From Thermoanaerobaculia bacterium (lineage in GTDB: Bacteria > Acidobacteriota > Thermoanaerobaculia > Multivoradales > Multivoraceae), in the NCBI GenBank assembly GCA_022826745.1, contig JAJDUI010000034.1, forward strand, positions 1 through 34,689: a stretch of DNA of 34,689 nucleotides, read 5' to 3'. The stretch's first letter is position 1, and each line of letters begins with the position of its first letter. The notes under the pieces are model-generated. The model worked only from the letters and a program-made list of their open reading frames with translations. It did not search any database and was not told the origin of the DNA. Both the position numbers and the translations under genes were made by a program. Positions 1-7,799 of the stretch are shown here, one piece after another.

Positions 1-78
1 CGCACCTCATCGAGGGTCTGAAGGCGGCGTGTCTGGAGAGTCAGAATCATCCTCCCATCATCCCCGACACAGACCGTC

Positions 79-133
79 CACGCTCACTTCTCGTTGGATT
101 CACGCCCCCCGTTCACGCTCACTTCTCGTTGGA
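79..133. repeat. 20-bp direct repeat, two copies, upstream of the tRNA
   Basis: An exact 20-base sequence, CACGCTCACTTCTCGTTGGA, occurs at 79-98 and again at 114-133, a 35-base offset. The second copy ends 12 bases before the tRNA promoter's -35 box. The offset is not a multiple of three, so this is not a peptide repeat. It could be a protein-binding site or a leftover of a local duplication. No function can be assigned. Confidence 0.7.
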
Positions 134-145
134 CAGCACTACAGG

Positions 146-174
146 TTGACATCCCTATCCCGCTATGCCACCAT
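146..174 (+). promoter_or_regulatory. Candidate sigma-70 promoter of the initiator tRNA
   Basis: A perfect -35 hexamer TTGACA lies at 146-151. A 17-base spacer leads to CACCAT at 169-174, which keeps the important A at position 2 and T at position 6 of a -10 box. Transcription would start just upstream of the tRNA at 187. The -35 is convincing; the -10 is weak. Confidence 0.45.
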
Positions 175-186
175 TTTCCGTCCTGA

Positions 187-263
<77 letters not shown>

Positions 264-274
264 AAGTCGATACA

Positions 275-301
275 GGGCGCGGCCGATGGCCGCGCCCTTT
301 T
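275..301 (+). terminator. Intrinsic terminator after the initiator tRNA
   Basis: A perfect 10-bp GC stem, GGGCGCGGCC (275-284) with GGCCGCGCCC (288-297), a 3-base loop and a run of four T (298-301). It lies 12 bases past the tRNA CCA end. It also sits just beyond the stop of the convergent sterol reductase gene, so it may help terminate that transcript on the minus strand, although the T tract favours the plus direction. Confidence 0.85.
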
Positions 302-312
302 CACTGGCGGTG

Positions 313-1401
313 CTATGGAACGAACGGCAGCACGGAGTAGCGCACCCGCTCCGTGTAGCGCTCCCACAGCTCGCCGTACTTCGCGCGGCAGCGGCGGTCG
401 TCGCGCCTCGAGCGGTGCAGCAGCAGCCCCGTGAGCCACGCCGGGACCAGGAACGGCACCCAGGAGACGAACCCGGTGGTCAGCGTGAACGCGAAGTAGA
501 CGCAGATCTCCCCGGTGTAGTTCAGGTGCCGGCCCTTGCCCCAGAAGCCCGAGACCAGGAGACGGCCGTCCAGCGTTTCGGCGGGCCGCCCCCAGATCCT
601 CACGTTCGGGTCCTGCTTGAAGCGGTGTTTCTGCTCGTTGGCGCCCCGGAAGAGCCAGAAGCCGAAGGCGGCGAGCAGGACGATCCCGACCGCCGCGACC
701 GGCGGCAGGGCGTCCGGCGCGTCGACCAGCCACCAGCCGGCGAGGCAGTAGAAGAACGGCACGAGGACGTAGTCGCCCCAGACCAGGCCCAGTCCGAAAC
801 GCTCGGCGATGATGTCCCAGGTGTGGACCATCCCGTACTCGAACTGGAAGTAGTTGAAGACGTAGACGAAGGTGATCGCCTGGTAGACGGCCATCGCCAG
901 CGTCAGCCCGCCGTGGGTCTCGAACTGGACGGCGGCGAAGGAGAGGTTGAACACCGCCAGGCCGATGAGAGACGGCCGGTAGCTGAACATCTTCAGATCC
1001 ACTCCGAAGAGCGTCGGGTTGAGCTCCGAACCCATCAGGAAGCTCCGGCCGTCTCCCCCCGAGGCGCTCCGGGCTCGTGCTCCCCGGAGATAGAGCCAGC
1101 CGGCCGCGGCAAGGGCGAACACGTTCGCGACGACGAACAGGGCCGCGAAGTGGGTGTGCAGCACCGAGAAGGAGAACCAGCCGAACCCCTGGGCGACGAT
1201 GCCCAGGGTCACGGTGACCAGGAACAGGGCCAGGCCGTTCAGCTTGTAGACGCGCGTTTCCCCCTCGAGTTCGGGCCCGGCGACCCGACGGCCGGGCAGG
1301 ACCATCGAACCCACGAAGAGAAAGCCGATGAACAGCAGCAGCATCCCCGCCGACTCGAGCAGGGTGCCGGCCGCCAGCGCGGACAACGAGAACTGCGGCA
1401 T
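313..1401 (-). CDS. DHCR7-like sterol reductase (ERG4/ERG24 family)
   Basis: An integral membrane protein of 362 residues with many hydrophobic segments. The ERG4/ERG24 signatures are present in order: YKLNGLALF (52-60), GSELNP (124-129) followed by DLKMF, NLSFAAVQ (152-159), LVWGDYVLVPFFY (206-218), the nucleotide-site stretch NEQKHRFKQDP (255-265), LLVSGFWGKGRHLNYTGE (281-298), and the C-terminal KYGELWERYTERV (341-353) ending in LPFVP. Members reduce ring or side-chain double bonds of sterols with NADPH (delta-14, delta-7 or delta-24). The NLSFAA.Q, SGFWG..RH.NY and YG..WERYT blocks resemble eukaryotic 7-dehydrocholesterol reductase most. It is the last gene of the minus-strand run, 25 bases after the MFS gene. 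No other sterol gene is visible. The family call is firm; the exact double bond reduced is inferred. Confidence 0.9.
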   Translation of the reverse strand: MPQFSLSALAAGTLLESAGMLLLFIGFLFVGSMVLPGRRVAGPELEGETRVYKLNGLALFLVTVTLGIVAQGFGWFSFSVLHTHFAALFVVANVFALAAAGWLYLRGARARSASGGDGRSFLMGSELNPTLFGVDLKMFSYRPSLIGLAVFNLSFAAVQFETHGGLTLAMAVYQAITFVYVFNYFQFEYGMVHTWDIIAERFGLGLVWGDYVLVPFFYCLAGWWLVDAPDALPPVAAVGIVLLAAFGFWLFRGANEQKHRFKQDPNVRIWGRPAETLDGRLLVSGFWGKGRHLNYTGEICVYFAFTLTTGFVSWVPFLVPAWLTGLLLHRSRRDDRRCRAKYGELWERYTERVRYSVLPFVP

Positions 1402-1426
1402 GCCTGTACCTCCCTGTTGAGAGAGG

Positions 1427-2614
1427 TTACCCGGCAGGCTCAGCGCGTATTCGCGCGGACATCGCCGCCGCCACGATCAGAATCGCCCCGATTGCGACGA
1501 ACGGCGCCTCGGGCGACAAGGCCTGGAACATGTAGGTCGCGACCAGCGGCGCCGCGACCTTGCTGCCGTTGCCGTACGCCTGCTGAACGCCGAGCACCTG
1601 CCCCACGACGCCGCTTCCGGGGGCGCGCTTCGAGACCTGGGAGGTCGTGCAGGGGAAGAGCAGCGACGTTCCCAGCGGGACCAGGAAGATCGCCGCTCCC
1701 AGCGTCCAGAGACCCGTGGCGAAGGGAATGGCGATCAAGCCGACGCCGAAGCTCACGGCGCCGGCGCGCAGGACCTTGACCTCGCCGAAACGCCGAACGG
1801 CCGGCCCCAGAACGAAGACGCGGAAGGCGATGGACAGGCCGCCCAGGTAGAAGAAGAACAGGCCGATGTTCGACTCGTCCGCTCCGAAACGGCGACCGAG
1901 GTAGAGGCCGATGATCGCGGTCATCCCGGCCATGCCGACCTGTCCGGCGGCGTAGATCCAGATCAGCAGGTTCAGCGGCCGCAGCGGCTGCGCGGCCACG
2001 CGACCGACCGCACCAAGGATCGAGTAGCGCGTCTCCTCCCCCGGCTCCCCTTCCCTTCTCTGTCGCGATTCCGGCAGCCAGAAGCGCGCGAACACCGCTG
2101 CCGCCAGACTGAAGGCAGCGGCCACGGCGCCGGCACCGGCCGGATGAAGCTGGCCCGCCAGGCCGCCCACCGCCGGGCCGATCATCGCCGCGGAACTCGT
2201 GACGGCGGTGACCCAGCCGATGCCCTCGGCGCGCCGTTCCCCGGTGACCGAGTCGGCGATGTAGGCGAACACCACCGGCACCGTGCCGCCGCCGACCCCG
2301 TGCACCAGGCGGGCGAGCAGCAGCAGTTCGAGCGACTGCGCCAGGCCGAAGAGCAGGTAGCCCGCCGCCGAGACCACGAGGCCGAGGAGCAGCGCAGGCC
2401 TCCGGCCTCTCCGGTCCGCGAGCCGGCCCCAGAGTGGAGCGGTCGCCATCGACGCCAGGGCGAAGGCGGATACGAGAGCGCCGACTTCCAGGGGCGTCGC
2501 GCCGTAGCGCTCGGCGTAGAACGGCAGGAGCGCCACGACCAGGAACTCGCCCAGCGTGCTGACGAAGGCGACCACCATGAGGGCCGCCAGGCGATGGTCG
2601 ATCAGCCGCGACAC
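1427..2614 (-). CDS. Major facilitator superfamily transporter (drug:H+ antiporter type)
   Basis: A 395-residue protein with about twelve hydrophobic segments. The loop after the second helix carries the MFS motif A, GRLADRRGRRPA (about 63-74). The fourth-helix region LLARLVHGVGGGTVPVVFAYIADS resembles the motif around the catalytic arginine in DHA1-type exporters. Length and layout fit proton-driven multidrug or metabolite efflux; the substrate cannot be read from sequence. Its start codon ends 2 bases before the stop of the ABC permease gene, so it is probably co-transcribed with the importer operon, followed by the sterol reductase. Export of a siderophore or lipid is possible but unsupported. 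Confidence 0.88.
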   Translation of the reverse strand: MSRLIDHRLAALMVVAFVSTLGEFLVVALLPFYAERYGATPLEVGALVSAFALASMATAPLWGRLADRRGRRPALLLGLVVSAAGYLLFGLAQSLELLLLARLVHGVGGGTVPVVFAYIADSVTGERRAEGIGWVTAVTSSAAMIGPAVGGLAGQLHPAGAGAVAAAFSLAAAVFARFWLPESRQRREGEPGEETRYSILGAVGRVAAQPLRPLNLLIWIYAAGQVGMAGMTAIIGLYLGRRFGADESNIGLFFFYLGGLSIAFRVFVLGPAVRRFGEVKVLRAGAVSFGVGLIAIPFATGLWTLGAAIFLVPLGTSLLFPCTTSQVSKRAPGSGVVGQVLGVQQAYGNGSKVAAPLVATYMFQALSPEAPFVAIGAILIVAAAMSARIRAEPAG

Positions 2615-2615
2615 G

Positions 2616-4304
2616 TCAGAGGCGGCCGCCGGCCCGGTCGTCCCAGGCGATGAACGCGGCCGCGCTCAGCAGCATGAGCAGCACACCGTAGGCAGCGGCG
2701 ATGCCGGTCTCCTGGATTCGCAGGCTGGACTGAATCTCGATCGAGATCGGGCGGGTGTCGTAGGTGTAGAGCACGATCGAGGTCACGAAGTCGCCGAGCA
2801 TCGTGATGAAGGCGAGGCCGGCGCCCGCGATCACGGCCGGCCGCAACAGGGGCAGCACGATCTGGAGAACCGTCCTCAACGAGCCGGCGCCGAGACTCGC
2901 CGCCGCTTCCTCCAGGCGCGGGTCGAGCTGGCGCAGGCCGGCGAAGATGGAGCGGCCCGTCAGCGGCAGGGAGCGGACCAGGTACGCCAGCGGCAGGATC
3001 CACAGCGTGCCCACCAGCACGAAGCGGCCGACCCAGGGCGCGTTGACGCTCATCGCCGCCGCCAGGGCCAGGGCGAAAACGGTGCCGGGTATGGCCCAGG
3101 GCAGGGTCATCATCGCCTCGAGCGCGCGCCCGGGCAGTCCGCCCCGCCGCAGCGACAGCCGCGCCGCCATCACGCCCACGACGACCGCCGCCAGCGTCGC
3201 CGCGGCGGCCATCCAGAGCGAGTTCAGCGCCGGCCGCAGCCGTTCGGTCGATGACAGGAGCTCGCCGTAGTTGACAAGCCCGAGTATCGGCGGGAACGCC
3301 TCGACCGTCCAGGTGTTCGGCGGCACGAGCGACATCAGGATCAACGTCGCGTGCGGCAGCAACAGCACGCCTGCGAGAACCCAGCCGCCCGCCGCGGCGG
3401 CGACCCGGGCGCCCCGGCTGTGCAGGCGGCGGCGCGCCGGCGGCGTGCCGCGCGCGCCCGAAGCCAGGTCCAGGCCCGGATCGATCCGGCGCAGCAGCAG
3501 CAGCGAAGTAAACGCCAGGAGCGCCAGCATCGTCGTCTCGACGTACGCCATCCGCAGTTCGCCGTTCAGCTTCGACGCCACGATCTGGGTCGTCATCACG
3601 CGGAACCCGCCGCCGAAGATGTAGGGCGCCGAGAATGAGCCGAGCGATGTCATGAAGGTGAGCAGCGTCGCTCCCGCGAGAGCCGGCCGGAGCCGCGGCA
3701 GGGTGACCCGGAAGAGGATCTGCCTCCGGCTCGCGCCCAGGCTCTGCGCCGCCTCGATCGCCGCGCCGTCCTGCCCGGACAGTCCCGCCCGGGTGAAGAG
3801 GTAGAAGTAGACGTACATCGAGTACGCGTGGACCAGCAGGATCGCCCAGGCTCCGGTGAGCCGCCAGGACACGTCGAGGCCCAGCGTCTGGAGCCCGCGC
3901 GCCGCGAGCCCGCTCTCGCCGTAGAGGAAAAGGAAGGCGATGACGCCGACCAACGGTGGCAGCGCCACCGGCAGCGCGACGAGAGCGCCGAGCAAACGCC
4001 GGCCCGGGATCTCGTTGCGCTCGAACAGGAAGCCCAGCGGCACGCCGATCGCGGCCGCGGCGAGAGTGGAGAGCACGGAGATCCAGAGCGTCCGCCACAT
4101 CGCGTTCCACTCGTCGGCACGAGTGAAGAAGGACCGGAACGCCTCGGTCGTCGGGCCGCCTCCGCCGGGGCTGCCGATGCCGAAGGCCTCCGCCGCGACG
4201 ACGAGCAGCGGGTAGCCGACGAGCCAGACCAGGAACGCCAGCACCAGCCACGGCATGAGCGACCGGAGTTGCGGCGCCCGTCGGCCGGTCCCGGCGGCGC
4301 TCAA
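2616..4304 (-). CDS. ABC importer permease, two fused membrane domains (FbpB-like)
   Basis: A 562-residue protein made of two homologous permease halves. Each half carries an EAA loop for docking the ATPase: AAIEAAQSLGASRRQILFRV in the N-terminal half and LEEAAASLGAGSLRTVLQIV in the C-terminal half. The fused arrangement is typical of iron(III) (FbpB/SfuB) and some thiamine or phosphonate importers. The first four bases overlap the upstream ATPase gene (ATGA at 4304-4301), indicating translational coupling. With the binding protein and ATPase it forms a complete importer. Iron as substrate is inferred from family resemblance. Confidence 0.92.
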   Translation of the reverse strand: MSAAGTGRRAPQLRSLMPWLVLAFLVWLVGYPLLVVAAEAFGIGSPGGGGPTTEAFRSFFTRADEWNAMWRTLWISVLSTLAAAAIGVPLGFLFERNEIPGRRLLGALVALPVALPPLVGVIAFLFLYGESGLAARGLQTLGLDVSWRLTGAWAILLVHAYSMYVYFYLFTRAGLSGQDGAAIEAAQSLGASRRQILFRVTLPRLRPALAGATLLTFMTSLGSFSAPYIFGGGFRVMTTQIVASKLNGELRMAYVETTMLALLAFTSLLLLRRIDPGLDLASGARGTPPARRRLHSRGARVAAAAGGWVLAGVLLLPHATLILMSLVPPNTWTVEAFPPILGLVNYGELLSSTERLRPALNSLWMAAAATLAAVVVGVMAARLSLRRGGLPGRALEAMMTLPWAIPGTVFALALAAAMSVNAPWVGRFVLVGTLWILPLAYLVRSLPLTGRSIFAGLRQLDPRLEEAAASLGAGSLRTVLQIVLPLLRPAVIAGAGLAFITMLGDFVTSIVLYTYDTRPISIEIQSSLRIQETGIAAAYGVLLMLLSAAAFIAWDDRAGGRL

Positions 4305-5434
4305 GGATCGGACTCCGTCGAAGCTCCAGCAAATACCGAGGGCGGCTCCCCGGCAAGCTGCCGCACGACGCAGGCGCCACTCAAGCTCGCCGCGGTTCCC
4401 GGCATCGCCACCTCAATGGCCGGCCCCGCCGCCGAGCCGTCCCCTGCGTCACTCCGGGGCGACGCAAGGCGCACCGTGTAGAAGCTGTTGCTGCCGGTGA
4501 AGCGCTCCGCCTCGATCCGGCCGGCCAACCCCGACCCGCCGTCCGTCGACAATTCCAGGGCCTCCGGACGGACACAGACGTCGACCTGCTCTCCCGCCCG
4601 AAGTCCGCTGTCGCCCCGGCACAGCCAGGGCTCGGCATGCGGCTGCGATTCCAGGCGCACCGTGAGTTCGTCGCCGCCGTGCCGCTCCAGAACGACCCCC
4701 GAAAGCACGGAGCAGCGGCCGACGAAGGTGGCAACGAAACGCGAAGCGGGATCCCGGTAGAGCTCCGCCGGCCCTCCGACCTGCTCCAGGCCCCCCTCGT
4801 TCAGCAGGCCGATCCGCTCGCCGAGCTCGAAGGCCTCCTCCTGCTCGTGGGTCACCAGCACCGTCGTGATGCCCGTCTGCTTGACCGTCCGGCGCAGGTC
4901 CGCACGGGTCTCCTCGCGCAGCGCGGGGTCCAGGTTCGAAAGCGGCTCATCGAGCAGCAGCACCCGCGGCCGCGGCGCCAGCGCCCGCGCGAGGGCCACC
5001 CGTTGCTGCTGGCCGCCCGAAAGCTCGGCGATCCGCCGCTGCTCGAAGCCGGAGAGTCGTACGAGTTCGAGCATCTCGGCCACGCGGGCCTGCGGATCTT
5101 CCTGAGAGCCGCCGCGGACCTTCAGCCCGAAGGCCACGTTCTCGGCCACGCTCAGGTGCGGGAAGAGCGCGTAGCTCTGGAACAGCATGCCCACTCCGCG
5201 GCGCGCCGGCGGCAGGTGTTCGACCGCCTCGTCCGCGATCAGCAGGCGTCCGCGGTCGAGCTGCTCGAAGCCCGCCAGCAGACGCAGCATCGTCGTCTTG
5301 CCGCTGCCGCTCGGGCCGAGCAGAGCGAAGATCTCACCCGGTTCGACGGTCAGCGAGACGCCGGCGAGGACGACCGTGTCGTCGAACGCCTTGAAGACGT
5401 CGTCGAAGCGGACCGAGACGCCGGACGCCGTCAC
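4301..5434 (-). CDS. ABC importer ATPase (FbpC/PotA type)
   Basis: A 377-residue protein. Visible motifs are Walker A GPSGSGKTT, the signature LSGGQQQRVALARAL, Walker B VLLLDEPLSNLDP and the switch histidine in VTHEQEEA. After about residue 240 there is a C-terminal TOBE-like region, as in the CUT1/FbpC/PotA class. It powers uptake through the fused permease, whose gene it overlaps by 4 bases. It lies 25 bases downstream of the binding-protein gene. The last 60 or so residues are more hydrophilic and less family-like. Confidence 0.93.
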   Translation of the reverse strand: MTASGVSVRFDDVFKAFDDTVVLAGVSLTVEPGEIFALLGPSGSGKTTMLRLLAGFEQLDRGRLLIADEAVEHLPPARRGVGMLFQSYALFPHLSVAENVAFGLKVRGGSQEDPQARVAEMLELVRLSGFEQRRIAELSGGQQQRVALARALAPRPRVLLLDEPLSNLDPALREETRADLRRTVKQTGITTVLVTHEQEEAFELGERIGLLNEGGLEQVGGPAELYRDPASRFVATFVGRCSVLSGVVLERHGGDELTVRLESQPHAEPWLCRGDSGLRAGEQVDVCVRPEALELSTDGGSGLAGRIEAERFTGSNSFYTVRLASPRSDAGDGSAAGPAIEVAMPGTAASLSGACVVRQLAGEPPSVFAGASTESDP

Positions 5435-5459
5435 CTGGCAGCCTGTGGGGCGCGCCGGC

Positions 5460-6506
5460 TCATCCTCCGCCCTGACCGCGCACGGCCCGGTCCCACTCCG
5501 CCATCCACGCGGCGCCGTTCTCCTCGATCATCCGCCAGTCCACCTCCGCGCGGCGGAGTCGCGCCTGGACGTCGGCTACCCAGGGAGCAAGCTCCCCGGC
5601 CTCCAGATCGAGCCGCGCCGGCAGGCGGAACGCCTCGCGCACCGCCAGCCCGAGGGCCTCGGGCGAGCCGAGCCAGTCGACAAAGGCCTCCGCCTCGGCC
5701 TCGCTGTCCGAGCCCGCGACCACGCCGACCGAATCCTGGATCACGGCCGTGCCGCTCGCCGGAAAGCGGTAGGCGATCGGCGCGCCGCGATCGATCAGGG
5801 ACAGCGTGTCCGTCATCTCCCACAACGTGAGCACGCCCTCCTGCCGCGTCAGCTTCTCGTGCAGGACCGCGGGGCTGTGGACGTACTCCCGGGTCTGTCC
5901 GTCGAGCTGCCGCAGCCAGTCGAAGCCGGCCTCGGTGCTGCCCGTCTCCGACACCGAGTCGGCCAGGATCTTCCCGAAGATCGTCCGCATCGTGCCGCTC
6001 GCCAGCGGATCGCGGATCACGACCTCGTCGTGCCAGCGCTCATCGAGCAGGTCGTCCCAGTCGGCGGGCGCTTCGTCCTCGGCGATCGCGTCGCGGTTGA
6101 AGACGATGATCGTCGGCGTCTGGTAGAGCGTGTAGTAGAGACCCTCCGGGTGCCGGTCGGCCGGATCGAGGGCGGCGGCCCAGGAGGGCTCGGACGGCGC
6201 CAGCAGGCCCTCCGCCGCGCCCCGCGCCAGGATCGTCGCCGGACCGCCGAACCAGACGTCCGCCTGCGGGTTCGCCCGCTCCGAACGGATCCGGTCGTAG
6301 ACCTCCTGCGACCCCATGTCGAGCCAGCGGACGTCAACGTCCGGCCGAACTTCCTCGTACGCCTGCTCGACCACGGTCAGCAGGTCCCGCCCATGCGGCG
6401 AGTAGACGACCAGCGGCGTCCGACCATCGCCGCCGCAGCCCCCCACGGCCGCCGCCGCGAGACAGAACAGGATCGATCGGCGGCCGAGGGCCATGGCATT
6501 CCGCAT
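5460..6506 (-). CDS. ABC importer substrate-binding lipoprotein (FbpA-like)
   Basis: A 348-residue protein. The N-terminal signal MRNAMALGRRSILFCLAAAA ends in a lipobox-like VGGCGG, so it is probably a lipoprotein facing the periplasm. The mature part opens with PLVVYSPHGRDLL and has the family features DVWFGGP, GLYYTLYQTP, IVFNRDAI and, near the C terminus, IAYRFPASGTAVIQDSVGVV followed by AFVDWLGSPEAL. This is the iron(III)-binding FbpA/AfuA type, which also includes 2-aminoethylphosphonate and sugar-phosphate binders. The classical paired ferric-ligand tyrosines are not obvious, so the ligand is uncertain. A second in-frame ATG 12 bases downstream is an alternative start. It is the first gene of the importer set and follows the PLP enzyme by 43 bases. 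Confidence 0.9.
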   Translation of the reverse strand: MRNAMALGRRSILFCLAAAAVGGCGGDGRTPLVVYSPHGRDLLTVVEQAYEEVRPDVDVRWLDMGSQEVYDRIRSERANPQADVWFGGPATILARGAAEGLLAPSEPSWAAALDPADRHPEGLYYTLYQTPTIIVFNRDAIAEDEAPADWDDLLDERWHDEVVIRDPLASGTMRTIFGKILADSVSETGSTEAGFDWLRQLDGQTREYVHSPAVLHEKLTRQEGVLTLWEMTDTLSLIDRGAPIAYRFPASGTAVIQDSVGVVAGSDSEAEAEAFVDWLGSPEALGLAVREAFRLPARLDLEAGELAPWVADVQARLRRAEVDWRMIEENGAAWMAEWDRAVRGQGGG

Positions 6507-6549
6507 CGGCCGCCAAGTGTACGCCGCCGGCTGCGGCCGCGGCGTGGCG

Positions 6550-7770
6550 TCAGGAAGCCGACCTGGTCACCAGACTCGGATGGAACCGGCGGAGGTTGCG
6601 GAAGTAGGCACGATGGGCCCTGGCGAGCCAGTCGAGGTCGACAGCCTCGGGGTCGCCGGCTTCGGCGATCTGGCCTTCGAGCAGTCGCCGGGGAAAGACC
6701 TTCATCTCACCGACAACCAGGACCGGCTCGCCGTCCTCGGTCGCGGTCTCCACGCGAAGGCCCTCCGCCTCGAGTTCACGCCGGAGGAGATCTTCCAGGC
6801 ACCGGACGCATGGATCGCTGCCAGGCTGGAGAACCCGCCTGAACGTCTCTCCGTCCACATTGCCGCCGCTGACGACCACCGCGGTGATCTTGCCGTCGCG
6901 CGGTATCGCGCCCTGCAGGAGGGCCGCCACACCGACCGCGCCGCCGCCCTCGACAACCCAGCCCTGCACATCGACCAGGAAACGCATCGCCGACGCGATC
7001 TGTTCCTCGGCGACGAGCACCACATCGTCCAGGTAGCGCTTGCAGATCGGCACCGTCATCGAGCCCGCCTCGATATCGCCCGAGAGCGCCTCGGCAAGGG
7101 TGTTCCAGACTTGTGGTCTGTCGCTGTCGTGGAAGACGTTGAACATCGCCGGCGTCGATTCGGCACTCACGCCGATCACCTCGACCGCGGGGTCGAGCTC
7201 CTTGACGGCGGTGGCAACGCCGGAGATCAGGCCGCCGCCGCCCACGGGGACCAGCACCCTTTCGACCCGCGGCAACTCGGAGACGATCTCGACGCCGATC
7301 GTGCCGGCCCCGGCGATCACCCGCCTGTCGTTGTAGGGCGACAACCAGGTCAAGCCGCCCCGGGCGCGGCGCAGGGCTTCGGCCTCGGCCTGATCGAAGT
7401 TGTCACCAAAGAGGACCGCTTCGGCGCCGGCGCCGTAGCGACGCACTCCGCTTGCCTTCTTCTCCGGCGTTCCAACGGGCATCAGAATCTGTGCCGCTGC
7501 ACCACAGAGACGCGCAGCGTAGGCGACCGCCATCGCGAAGTTGCCCGAAGATGCGGCGATGATGCCCCGGGCCAGCGCCTTCTCGTCCAGCGACAGCATG
7601 GCGTTCAGCGCTCCCCGTATCTTGAACGAGTGCGTCAGATTGGTGTTCTCCAGCTTCAGAAACGTCCCGGCGCCGAGACCGGCGGCCTCTTCGAGCGGTG
7701 TCGGCCGCAGGTGAGCCTTCAGGCGGTGCTGCGCCCGGACGATGTCGCCGAGGGTCGGGTGGTCTGTCAT
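6550..7770 (-). CDS. Threonine-dehydratase-like PLP enzyme (fold type II)
   Basis: A 406-residue protein with the PLP lysine in SFKIRG (K50), the cofactor/substrate loop SSGNFAMA (74-81, Phe where His is usual in SAGNHA) and a tetraglycine phosphate cup PVGGGGLISG. These are the marks of threonine/serine ammonia-lyases of the IlvA/TdcB/EutB group, which dehydrate beta-hydroxy amino acids to 2-oxo acids. After the catalytic domain (to about 325) there is an 80-residue tail I do not recognise as ACT. GGGAG lies 7 bases before the ATG. It is divergent from the mu-crystallin-family gene with only 29 bases between them. That pairing recalls hydroxyectoine EutB/EutC, but no other ectoine gene is present. 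General threonine dehydratase is the safest call. Confidence 0.88.
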   Translation of the reverse strand: MTDHPTLGDIVRAQHRLKAHLRPTPLEEAAGLGAGTFLKLENTNLTHSFKIRGALNAMLSLDEKALARGIIAASSGNFAMAVAYAARLCGAAAQILMPVGTPEKKASGVRRYGAGAEAVLFGDNFDQAEAEALRRARGGLTWLSPYNDRRVIAGAGTIGVEIVSELPRVERVLVPVGGGGLISGVATAVKELDPAVEVIGVSAESTPAMFNVFHDSDRPQVWNTLAEALSGDIEAGSMTVPICKRYLDDVVLVAEEQIASAMRFLVDVQGWVVEGGGAVGVAALLQGAIPRDGKITAVVVSGGNVDGETFRRVLQPGSDPCVRCLEDLLRRELEAEGLRVETATEDGEPVLVVGEMKVFPRRLLEGQIAEAGDPEAVDLDWLARAHRAYFRNLRRFHPSLVTRSAS

Positions 7771-7792
7771 GGCGGAACTCCCAACGTAGTAT
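7764..7792 (+). promoter_or_regulatory. Candidate promoter giving a leaderless transcript
   Basis: CTGTCA (7764-7769, 4 of 6 to the -35 consensus) is followed by a 17-base spacer and TAGTAT (7787-7792, 4 of 6 to the -10). The expected start, about 7 bases after the -10, falls on the A of the ATG at 7800. No Shine-Dalgarno precedes that ATG. The -35 overlaps the start codon of the divergent dehydratase gene, so the two genes would compete for RNA polymerase. Confidence 0.45.
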
Positions 7793-7799
7793 CGCCGGA

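Noticed and set aside
3..149. Open frame from the window edge ending in TGA at 147-149, possibly the 3' end of a gene
   Set aside because: Only 48 codons, no recognisable family features, and it includes the direct repeats and ends inside the tRNA promoter -35 box. It cannot be supported as a gene.
5460..6506. Naming the importer genes fbpA/fbpB/fbpC
   Set aside because: Fold and operon match the iron(III) type, but typical ferric-ligand tyrosines are not clear in the binding protein and related importers carry other substrates.
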